Shown here: positions 1-5,451 of the stretch, one piece after another
Layout: every line of letters begins with the position of its first letter
Position numbering within the stretch: position 1 is the first letter of the stretch
Source: Clostridia bacterium
GTDB lineage: Bacteria > Bacillota > Clostridia > Christensenellales > Aristaeellaceae
NCBI GenBank assembly: GCA_017458865.1
Contig: JAFSZW010000552.1
Span: 1 to 5,451 of the forward strand
DNA length: 5,451 nt
Reading direction: 5' to 3'
The notes under the pieces: model-generated
The model's database searches: none
The model's input: only the letters and a program-made list of their open reading frames with translations
Told to the model about the DNA's origin: nothing
Made by a program: the position numbers and the translations under genes

Positions 1-28
1 CTGCATCATTGCAGCAGTCCCGTTTTTT
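1..28. terminator. Probable bidirectional Rho-independent terminator, cut by the window edge
   Basis: A short hairpin is visible at 1-14 (CTGCA, loop TCAT, TGCAG). It is followed on the plus strand by CAGTCCCG and a run of six T at 23-28. Read on the minus strand, just after the stop codon of the AI-2E gene, this is an A-run, CGGGACTG, then the hairpin, which is how the 5' half of a bidirectional terminator looks. The visible stem is too far from the T-run to work alone. The natural reading is that the stem continues to the left of position 1 with CGGGACTG preceded by A's. It would end the NUDIX/AI-2E transcript and any convergent plus-strand gene to the left. The missing half is inference. 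Confidence 0.5.
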
Positions 29-34
29 AATCAG

Positions 35-1267
35 TTATTGTTTCGGGGGCGCCTTGACCGGCTGAGGCTTAACGGCATCCGCCGCATGGAATTCGGCGTC
101 ATAGGCCGTAATCATATCCTCGCGTCCGCGGCGCCTCAGGCCTATGCGGGTCAGCTTTCTGACAATATCATAGATAACGGCGAACAGCGGTACACCGACA
201 AGCATGCCGACAATTCCCCAAAAGCCGCCAAATACAATAATGGCGAAGGTTACCCAGAAACCGGAAAGTCCTGTCGTATTCCCAAGAATGCGCGGGCCTA
301 TGACGTTTCCGTCCAGCTGCTGGAGGATGAGGATAAACACAATAAACATCAGGCTGTGAATCGGATTTTCGAGCAGGAGAATCAGTATGCAGGGGATTGC
401 ACCAATGAACGGCCCAAAGAAAGGGATGATATTGGTCACACCCACGATAACCGCAATCAGCGGCGCAGAGCCAAACTTCATGATTGCGCAGCCGATGAAG
501 CAGATAACGCCAATAATCGCACTGTCTACGAGCTTGCCCATGAAAAACCCATGGAACATCTCATCCGCATAGAGCACTTCCTGTTCAATCCGGTCAGCCC
601 AGACCGTATTGAATACACTTCTGAGCAGCAACCTCGCCTGCGCAGCAAAGCGCTTTCGAGTTGCCAGCATATAAACCGTGATAACCAGTGCAAGCACCAG
701 ATTACTGAGCATGTTCACAAACGCAGACACATAGGTTGCCGTACCCGATAAGACCTGCTGAATCAGCGGCATAATTCCAGTGTCCCTGAATGCCTGAATC
801 CTTGAAATGATTTCTTTGGTGACACTGTCCCACAGTTTCTGCAGGTCAGGATCCACAGACACCATTTCCTCAATCTGATTGCTCAGATTCATCACCTGTC
901 CTGGCAAGACATTGATGATACTCACCACGCTGTTGATTACCTGAGGAATGACGATGATAAACAGCAGCGCAATCACCAGGATAAACAGCACCAGAGAGAT
1001 CAGAATGGCCAGAGCACCACTGAGTTTTCGCCGCTTTTCTCCCAGCAGATTCACAAGCAGGCCCTGAATTTTGTTGCACATCGGTGCCAGGATATAGGCA
1101 ATCCCCACGCCATAGACAAAAGGTGTCAGGATCCTTACAAATCCGTTTATCCCCTTCTGAATCGCCCCGATGCGAAGCAGCAGAAATGCCAGCAGAATCA
1201 CCGCACTGAGGACAGCAAATGCAGTAACACCTGCTTTAAAATACCGTCGGTTCTCAACACGTCTCAT
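35..1267 (-). CDS. AI-2E family transporter (TqsA/YdbI-like polytopic membrane protein)
   Basis: This is a 410-residue integral membrane protein of the AI-2E transporter family (formerly UPF0118). The family includes E. coli TqsA, linked to autoinducer-2 export, and members reported as sodium/proton antiporters, so the substrate here is open. Hydrophobic segments lie near residues 12-33, 45-63, 85-110, 182-202, 245-296 (two or three passes), 304-318 and 335-366. The long amphipathic stretch at about 111-180 between the early and late membrane blocks is typical of the family. Family hallmarks in the C-terminal half are NIIPFFGPFIGAIP at 279-292, QQLDGNVIGPRILG at 316-329, and GMLVGVPLFAVIY at 354-366. 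The tail after 370 is charged and proline-rich at the end and is probably cytoplasmic. The length is normal and the gene looks intact. The start is supported by AAAGGAGG at 1276-1283, 8 bases before the ATG. It begins 23 bases after the NUDIX stop codon, with its ribosome site in that gap, so it is very likely the second gene of a two-gene operon. Confidence 0.93.
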   Translation of the reverse strand: MRRVENRRYFKAGVTAFAVLSAVILLAFLLLRIGAIQKGINGFVRILTPFVYGVGIAYILAPMCNKIQGLLVNLLGEKRRKLSGALAILISLVLFILVIALLFIIVIPQVINSVVSIINVLPGQVMNLSNQIEEMVSVDPDLQKLWDSVTKEIISRIQAFRDTGIMPLIQQVLSGTATYVSAFVNMLSNLVLALVITVYMLATRKRFAAQARLLLRSVFNTVWADRIEQEVLYADEMFHGFFMGKLVDSAIIGVICFIGCAIMKFGSAPLIAVIVGVTNIIPFFGPFIGAIPCILILLLENPIHSLMFIVFILILQQLDGNVIGPRILGNTTGLSGFWVTFAIIVFGGFWGIVGMLVGVPLFAVIYDIVRKLTRIGLRRRGREDMITAYDAEFHAADAVKPQPVKAPPKQ

Positions 1268-1290
1268 TTAAGCTGCCTCCTTTACCGTCA

Positions 1291-1911
1291 TCAGTCAAAT
1301 TCAGCCTGCCAGTTCTCATTCTCCGCCGCATCAAAACACATCCATACCTGTTCCCGGGTACACTTTTCCCCGGCCAGATCGGGCAGCGCGTCCCGGTCAA
1401 ACAGCGCGCTTTCCAGCGTTTCAGCGTTCGGTGTGAATTCGCCGCCAAGCGCATCGCACAGGAAGAACATCTTAACGACACCATACGCATATGGCGGCTC
1501 ATTATGCTTTGCCCTGTCCTGCACGGCAATCAGGCGGCGGACCCGGACGTCCAATCCGGCCTCTTCCTTTGATTCCTTGACCGTATTTTCCACCGGAGAC
1601 AGATTAAATTCGCACCAGCCGCCCGGCATGGACCATTTGCCGCTCCGTTCCCGCACAAGGAGGATTTTGCCGTCTATGAAGATGGCAGCCCGCGTATCGA
1701 CCTTGGGCGTCTGATATCCGGTATCGCCGCAAAAGAGGTCCCTGATCTGCCTGATCTCAATCCCTGTCCGCTCAGCCATCATCTCGGCCGCTATCTCGCG
1801 GATGCGCTCATACCGTTCTCTGTCAAAGATGTCCTTTCCATAGAACAACCCCGCCTGGGCAAGACTCTGCAGCTCTGCCGCCCAGGCAACAACGCTGTCC
1901 ATGATTTCCAT
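1291..1911 (-). CDS. NUDIX hydrolase with helical N-terminal domain (ADP-ribose pyrophosphatase-like)
   Basis: This 206-residue cytosolic enzyme would hydrolyse a nucleoside diphosphate linked to another group; ADP-ribose or another nucleotide sugar is the usual guess for this subfamily, but the substrate is not shown by sequence. Residues 1-62 are a predicted helical domain (AAELQSLAQAGLFYGKDIFD at 11-30) found in front of NUDIX domains in many Bacillota. The NUDIX fold follows at about 70-200, with MPGGW at 95-99. The box runs from G98 to L120: the metal-binding core is KESKEEAGL (112-120), with E113, E116 and E117 present. The usual Arg is Lys112, and the usual first Glu of the box is Leu104 (in EFNLSP). 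QDRAKHN at 131-137 followed by YAYGVVKMFFLC is also typical of the subfamily as I know it. AGGAGG at 1919-1924, 7 bases before the ATG, supports this start; the next Met (residue 4) would sit too far away. A good promoter lies upstream at 2006-2034. It is the first gene of the unit with the AI-2E transporter. Confidence 0.92.
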   Translation of the reverse strand: MEIMDSVVAWAAELQSLAQAGLFYGKDIFDRERYERIREIAAEMMAERTGIEIRQIRDLFCGDTGYQTPKVDTRAAIFIDGKILLVRERSGKWSMPGGWCEFNLSPVENTVKESKEEAGLDVRVRRLIAVQDRAKHNEPPYAYGVVKMFFLCDALGGEFTPNAETLESALFDRDALPDLAGEKCTREQVWMCFDAAENENWQAEFD

Positions 1912-1973
1912 CCCGTCTCCTCCTGATGCATCCCCGGCTCAATCAATCGCCATCTGGCTGCGCCCTTTCAATA

Positions 1974-1986
1974 CTGTTTAAAACAG
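1974..1986. promoter_or_regulatory. 13-base perfect dyad in the NUDIX leader, possible operator
   Basis: CTGTTT, one central base, AAACAG: two perfect 6-base inverted arms. It lies at about +14 to +26 from the predicted start of the NUDIX transcript, a place where a repressor could block elongation. Its right-hand end abuts the GGCAG hairpin at 1986-1999. The symmetry is seen directly; an operator role is inference, and it may merely be an AT-rich chance palindrome or part of the terminator-like element beside it. Confidence 0.25.
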
Positions 1987-1999
1987 GCAGACTGCTGCC
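1980..1999 (-). terminator. Small terminator-like hairpin: uvrA-like gene terminator or 5' leader hairpin
   Basis: On the minus strand GGCAG, loop CAGT, CTGCC is followed by TGTTTT. The 5-bp G+C-rich stem can be lengthened by two pairs beyond one T/T mismatch. The 3' part, CTGCCTGTTTT, is identical over 11 bases to the matching part of the strong terminator at 4811-4844. It may end transcripts from the UvrA-like gene, whose stop codon lies 163 bases earlier and which has no better terminator in the gap. Yet it lies exactly at the predicted start point of the promoter at 2006-2034, so NUDIX transcripts would begin with this hairpin. The stem is short and the T-run only four bases, so termination would be weak. 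Confidence 0.35.
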
Positions 2000-2005
2000 A
2001 GTAAG

Positions 2006-2034
2006 AGTATACCGTTAATCAGTGGAGATTTCAA
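2006..2034 (-). promoter_or_regulatory. Sigma-A-type promoter for the NUDIX/AI-2E unit
   Basis: On the minus strand there is TTGAAA (-35, positions 2034-2029), a spacer of exactly 17 bases, and TATACT (-10, positions 2011-2006). Each hexamer matches the consensus at five of six positions. There is no extended -10 TG. The expected start is G1999, giving a leader of about 88 nucleotides before the NUDIX ATG. This is the best promoter I can see in the window. Position and orientation fit the gene it precedes; activity is inferred. Confidence 0.7.
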
Positions 2035-2162
2035 GCCATCCGGCCTCTGTTTTGCTGTTTCATTTCAATCGCCCATATGCGAACAGACCGGGCTGTACGG
2101 GATGTCTACTGTATTGAACTGAACCTGGATTATTGGCCCGGGTTCCGCGGATTTGTCCGGCT

Positions 2163-4670
2163 TTATGCCCTCAGGTAGCGTCCCGTCAGGCTGTCCGAAC
2201 AGGCCATGATCATCTCCGGCGTTCCGGCAGCAACAATTCTGCCACCCTCTGTTCCGCCGCCCGGGCCCATGTCAATCACGTAATCCGCGTTCCGGATCAC
2301 GTCCAGATCATGTTCGATGACAATGACTGTCGCGCCATTGTCGATCAGGTGCTCAAAGACTTTCAGGAGGGACTGCACATCAAGCGGATGCAGTCCGATT
2401 GTCGGTTCGTCAAAGACAAAGAGCGTATGCTCCTGTCCCCTGCCCCTCTCACTGGCAAGCTTGAGCCTCTGAGCTTCGCCGCCGGAAAGGCTCGGGGTTG
2501 CCTCGCCAAGCGTCAGGTAGCCAATGCCCAGATCACAAAGCGTACGAAGGCGTCCCGCAACCGTTTTGAGATCCCCGCATGCCCCGAGCGCCTCGCTGAC
2601 ACTCATGGCCATCACATTGGGCAGAGAAACTGCAGTGCCGCCGCCCTTCGGGGTGCGCCGGACGAGCGATGCAGCCTTGCTGTATCTGGATCCCCGGCAT
2701 TCCGGACAGACGATCTCCACATCCGGCAGGAACTGGATATCCAGGCTGATCGATCCCGTCCCATCGCAGATCGGGCAGCGCAGCTTTCCGGTATTGTAGG
2801 AGAAATCGCCTGCCGCATATTTAAGCTGTTTGGCCTCCGGCGTTCTCGCGTAGATCTTTCTCAGCTCATCATGAACATTGGCATACGTCGCAACCGTAGA
2901 CCTTATGTTGATCCCTATCGGTGTCGCGTCTATGAGCTTTACCTGCTCAATTTCCGACACCTCCATTCCAAGGATATGCCGCGGCATCGTCTCGCCTTTA
3001 AACAAAGCCTCAAGGCCCGGAACCAGGCTTTCAAGGATCATGGTCGTCTTCCCCGAACCTGAAACACCGGTCACTGCAGTGAGGCGTCCCCTGGGGATGC
3101 GCACGTTGAGCGGTTGGACGGTATGGATCGCCCCCGTAGTCATCTCGATGGTGCCCAGATCAAACAGATTCTCCGGAGATATCCTTTTGCGCACTGCCAT
3201 GGATGCCTCACCGGACAGAAACCCGCCGATCCGGGATACCGGACTGTGCTCAATATCGGATACGGTGCCCTCAGCAATGACGGTTCCGCCTTTTTCGCCG
3301 GCATCCGGTCCCATCTCTATGATCCAGTCAGATTCCCTCAGAATCTGCGTGTCATGGTCGACCAGCACAATGGAGTTGCCGTCTGAAATGAGGTCGCGCA
3401 TGACGCCTTTCAGTCCATCGATATTGGACGGATGCAGCCCGATAGACGGTTCATCCAGCACATACAGCACGCCAGTCGTCCGGTTGCGCACAGATCGCGC
3501 CAGCTGAACGCGCTGCCGCTCACCTGTTGAAAGTGTGGATGCGGTACGGTCCATCGTGAGGTAACTGAGGCCAAGCCCCATCAGACGCTGTGCCATGCCC
3601 CGAAATGAATCACAGATGCTGACGGCCATGTCAGTCATCTCCTCCGGCAGGGATGCCGGCACATGATCCACCCATTCACAGAGCTCGGAGAGCGTGAGAC
3701 GGCAAACATCTGCAAGCCCCATATTCCCGATCCGCGGTGCCCTGGCCGACTCTGACAGCCTTGAGCCGCCGCATGCCGGGCACACATCCTGCCTCAGGAA
3801 GCGTTCGACCCGCTTCATACCTTTCTCATCCGTGACCTTGGCCAGTGCATTCTCGACCGTGTAAACCGCATTGAAGTAGGTGAAATCCATTTCGCCCGCG
3901 GCACCGCTCTTCTGGTTCTGGTACACCATGTGGATCTTCTCCGCCGGCCCATGAAACACAATATCCCGTTCCTTCTCAGTCAGATCACGGAACGGCACAT
4001 TCGTCCGGACCCCCAGCTTTCTGGCGATATCCTTCATAAGCGACCACATGAGCGTCTGCCACGGAAGAACCGCACCGTCATCTATGGAAATCGAGACGTC
4101 CGGCACAAGCGTTGACTCATCCACGATGCGGACAATGCCCGTTCCATCGCATTTCGGACAGGCACCCACGCTGTTGAAGGCCAGGTCCTCCGCAGACGGC
4201 GCGAAAAACGTTGCCCCGCACTCAGGACACGTGAGCGACAGCCCCATCGCCACGTTCATGGACGGCGGCAGATAATGGCCATTTGGACAGCAATGGCTGG
4301 CCAGGCGAGAAAACATGAGGCGGACCACATTGAGCAGCTCCGTTGAGGTACCAAAGGTAGACCGCATCCCGGGAACGCCTGGCCGCTGATGCAGCGCCAG
4401 TGCTGCCGGCACATAGCGGACATCATCCACCTGCGCCTTTTCCGCCTGGGTCATGCGGCGTCTGGTGTATGTCGACAGTGACTCCAGATATCGTCTTGAG
4501 CCCTCCGCATACAGCACGCCAAGCGCCAGGGAGGACTTGCCGGAGCCGGATACGCCGGCAATGCCGACAACCTGGTTCAGCGGAACATCCACGTCCACAT
4601 TTTTGAGATTGTGCACCCGCGCACCACGTATCTCAATCGCCTTTGGGGGATTCTGCGGTAAACTTTTCAT
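2163..4670 (-). CDS. UvrA-like double ABC ATPase lacking the UvrB-binding domain (UvrA2/DrrC-type)
   Basis: An 835-residue soluble ATPase clearly homologous to UvrA, the DNA damage sensor of nucleotide excision repair, but about 100 residues shorter than usual (about 940). ATPase half I has Walker A GVSGSGKSS (39-47), signature LSTGERQR (380-387), Walker B VLYVLDEP (401-408) and H-loop His439. Half II has Walker A GVSGSGKTT (535-543), signature LSGGEAQR (728-735), Walker B LFVFDEP (750-756) and H-loop His787. Zinc modules are C148/C151/C171/C174 and C632/C635/C655/C658, with UvrA-like spacing. The insertion-domain region (about 200-295) is kept, but only some 20 residues (127-147) stand where UvrA has its UvrB-binding domain of over 100. 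That points to the UvrA2 or DrrC-like class, known in some bacteria for tolerance to DNA-binding drugs or a helper role in repair; here that role is inference. AAGGAG at 4679-4684, 8 bases before the ATG, fixes the start. All ATP-binding motifs look intact. No convincing promoter is visible in the 201-base gap upstream. Confidence 0.93.
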   Translation of the reverse strand: MKSLPQNPPKAIEIRGARVHNLKNVDVDVPLNQVVGIAGVSGSGKSSLALGVLYAEGSRRYLESLSTYTRRRMTQAEKAQVDDVRYVPAALALHQRPGVPGMRSTFGTSTELLNVVRLMFSRLASHCCPNGHYLPPSMNVAMGLSLTCPECGATFFAPSAEDLAFNSVGACPKCDGTGIVRIVDESTLVPDVSISIDDGAVLPWQTLMWSLMKDIARKLGVRTNVPFRDLTEKERDIVFHGPAEKIHMVYQNQKSGAAGEMDFTYFNAVYTVENALAKVTDEKGMKRVERFLRQDVCPACGGSRLSESARAPRIGNMGLADVCRLTLSELCEWVDHVPASLPEEMTDMAVSICDSFRGMAQRLMGLGLSYLTMDRTASTLSTGERQRVQLARSVRNRTTGVLYVLDEPSIGLHPSNIDGLKGVMRDLISDGNSIVLVDHDTQILRESDWIIEMGPDAGEKGGTVIAEGTVSDIEHSPVSRIGGFLSGEASMAVRKRISPENLFDLGTIEMTTGAIHTVQPLNVRIPRGRLTAVTGVSGSGKTTMILESLVPGLEALFKGETMPRHILGMEVSEIEQVKLIDATPIGINIRSTVATYANVHDELRKIYARTPEAKQLKYAAGDFSYNTGKLRCPICDGTGSISLDIQFLPDVEIVCPECRGSRYSKAASLVRRTPKGGGTAVSLPNVMAMSVSEALGACGDLKTVAGRLRTLCDLGIGYLTLGEATPSLSGGEAQRLKLASERGRGQEHTLFVFDEPTIGLHPLDVQSLLKVFEHLIDNGATVIVIEHDLDVIRNADYVIDMGPGGGTEGGRIVAAGTPEMIMACSDSLTGRYLRA

Positions 4671-4786
4671 CTGTAATTCTCCTTCTCGTCTGAGGCAGCG
4701 TAAATAGCACCGTCTGCACGCGCGGAAATGTCATCTTGCCTGCAGGCCCTATTTACCGGACCAGTGCAAGGCATGACAGTCCGCGA

Positions 4787-4801
4787 CAGGCAGTTTGCCT
4801 G
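4787..4801. repeat. Short perfect inverted repeat upstream of the UvrA-like gene
   Basis: CAGGCA, loop GTT, TGCCTG: six perfect pairs around a three-base loop. It directly adjoins the 8-base palindrome GCAATTGC (4801-4808), and about 10 bases further is the helicase terminator, whose arms carry the same CAGGCAG word. It has no T-run on either strand, so it is not itself a terminator. It may be a protein-binding site near the start of the UvrA-like gene (117 bases ahead of the ATG), a stem in the leader, or a decayed copy of the neighbouring terminator. The symmetry is plain; function is unknown. Confidence 0.4.
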
Positions 4802-4810
4802 CAATTGCGC

Positions 4811-4844
4811 AAAAACAGGCAGCCCGGAAGTCCCAGACTGCCTG
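4811..4844 (-). terminator. Rho-independent terminator of the SNF2 helicase gene
   Basis: On the minus strand CAGGCAG (4844-4838) pairs perfectly with CTGCCTG (4822-4816). Inside it, TCTGG pairs with CCGGG using two G-T wobbles, giving a stem of about 12 pairs closed by a five-base loop (GACTT). TTTTT follows at once (4815-4811). It starts 27 bases after the helicase stop codon, the usual place, and it separates that gene's transcript from the UvrA-like gene. Confidence 0.88.
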
Positions 4845-4871
4845 CTGTAAAGTTTCGTGAAAGGAGGTGAA

Positions 4872-5451
4872 TCATCCAAGCAGCGCCATGAGTTCCTCTG
4901 CAGAGAGGGACATGAGGGACTCGCTGGAGCCCTCCAGAATGGCCTCTGCCAGATCCTTCTTGGCATCCTGCAGCGCCATGATGCGCTCCTCGATGGTTCC
5001 CTTAAGGATCAGCTTGAAGACCGTGACCTGACGGGTCTGACCGATTCTGTGTGCGCGGTCCGTCGCCTGGTTCTGTGCCGCCAGGTTCCACCAGGGATCG
5101 TAATGGATGACCACATCTGCGCCGGTCAGGTTGAGACCCGTGCCGCCTGCCTTGAGGGAAATGAGGAATACCGGCACATTGTTCTCATTGAACGAGCGTA
5201 CAAGAGACATCCGCTTCTCTTTCGGCGTCGAGCCGATGATCTTGTACGTTTCAATGCCTTCCCTGGTGAGGTCTTCCTCAAGCAGGTTGAGCATTGATAC
5301 AAACTGCGAGAAGATCAGCATCCTGTGGCCGCCCTCAATTGCGTTCTTGACCAGTTCAAGGCACGCCTCGCGCTTTGCACTCTCACCGGTGTAGTTATCA
5401 AAGAGAAGCGATGGATCGCAGCAGATCTGACGAATGCGCATGAGCTCAGCA
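4872..5451 (-). CDS. SNF2/Swi2-family helicase, C-terminal part only (5' end outside window)
   Basis: The reading frame is open to the right edge, so only the last 193 residues or so are seen; the Met at 5441 is internal, not the start. Numbered from that Met, the fragment is RecA-like lobe 2 of a SNF2 ATPase: RQICCDPSLL at 4-13, motif IV region MLIFSQFVSML (41-51), motif V region LISLKAGGTGLNLTGADV (93-110), HYDPWWNLAAQNQATDRAHR (113-132) and RIGQT of motif VI (132-136). The arginines R129 and R132 that serve ATP hydrolysis are present. The end, SAEELMALLG, is a usual terminus for bacterial members. Such proteins are ATP-driven DNA translocases or remodelers; bacterial examples relate to HepA/RapA more distantly, and many have an N-terminal SWIM zinc domain, which cannot be checked here. 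The Walker A and DExH motifs also lie outside. A strong terminator follows the stop codon, so this is the last gene of its transcript. Confidence 0.93.
   Translation of the reverse strand, partial: AELMRIRQICCDPSLLFDNYTGESAKREACLELVKNAIEGGHRMLIFSQFVSMLNLLEEDLTREGIETYKIIGSTPKEKRMSLVRSFNENNVPVFLISLKAGGTGLNLTGADVVIHYDPWWNLAAQNQATDRAHRIGQTRQVTVFKLILKGTIEERIMALQDAKKDLAEAILEGSSESLMSLSAEELMALLG

Noticed and set aside
38..751. Plus-strand open frame of 237 codons opposite the AI-2E transporter
   Set aside because: Its composition is rich in Asn, Asp, His and Arg with no hydrophobic core, as expected from the reverse of membrane-protein codons. The opposite strand carries clear family motifs.
2041..2162. 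Possible terminator directly after the UvrA-like stop codon
   Set aside because: Only short dyads are seen (CGGA-CAAA-TCCG, and GAACC with GGTTC around a 15-base loop), with no T-run after either on the minus strand.
2133..3062. Long plus-strand open frame (309 codons) opposite the UvrA-like gene
   Set aside because: It is antisense to a well-conserved protein, has no recognisable domain and an Arg/Cys/His-rich composition typical of a shadow frame, and no ribosome site.
4860..4872. Perfect Shine-Dalgarno-like AAAGGAGGTGA on the plus strand
   Set aside because: It lies over the end of the helicase gene. The frame it could serve is a shadow of the helicase with no recognisable domain, so the match is probably chance.
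4667..4966. Minus-strand frame of 99 codons between the helicase and the UvrA-like gene
   Set aside because: It overlaps the helicase end, runs through the terminator and into the UvrA-like start, has no ribosome site and shows no domain.
4857..5297. Plus-strand open frame of 146 codons opposite the SNF2 helicase
   Set aside because: The minus strand carries unambiguous SNF2 motifs V and VI; the plus frame resembles nothing known to me and has a GTG start inside the Shine-Dalgarno-like region.
1..5451. CRISPR array, tRNA/rRNA, insertion sequence, attachment site or toxin-antitoxin pair
   Set aside because: No regularly spaced direct repeats, no cloverleaf or rRNA-like stretch, no transposase or integrase motifs and no small gene pair were found; coding density leaves only two gaps of 201 and 251 bases.

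Overview
The window holds four protein genes, all on the minus strand. The base composition looks moderate, near or slightly above half G+C. Start sites carry strong AGGAGG/AAGGAG ribosome sites with 7-8 base spacers, gaps between genes are short, and the protein types fit a Gram-positive Bacillota, probably a clostridial or erysipelotrichial gut-type bacterium. That placement is inference from style and protein family; there is no marker gene to fix the taxon.

In transcription order, from right to left: (1) positions 5451-4872 hold the C-terminal part of a SNF2/Swi2-family helicase, whose start lies beyond the right edge. It is followed by a textbook Rho-independent terminator at 4844-4811. 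(2) After a 201-base gap comes a complete 835-residue UvrA-like double ABC ATPase (4670-2163). It has both Walker A/B and signature sets and the zinc fingers, but almost nothing where UvrA carries its UvrB-binding domain. (3) After a 251-base gap containing a good sigma-A-type promoter and small dyad elements comes a two-gene unit: a NUDIX hydrolase of the type with a helical N-terminal domain (1911-1291) and, 23 bases on, an AI-2E (TqsA/YdbI-type) membrane transporter (1267-35). The left edge shows half of what is probably a bidirectional terminator.

The genes do not form an obvious pathway. The helicase and the UvrA-like ATPase both act on nucleic acid or its complexes but are separated by a strong terminator. 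The NUDIX enzyme and the permease are almost certainly co-transcribed, though no shared substrate can be deduced. I do not see a convincing new biological system: there is no CRISPR array, toxin-antitoxin pair, phage or transposon gene, or RNA gene. The points worth a second look are the UvrB-independent architecture of the UvrA-like protein, the promoter/hairpin overlap in front of the NUDIX gene, the degenerate NUDIX box, and CAGGCAG-armed dyads recurring in both larger intergenic gaps.
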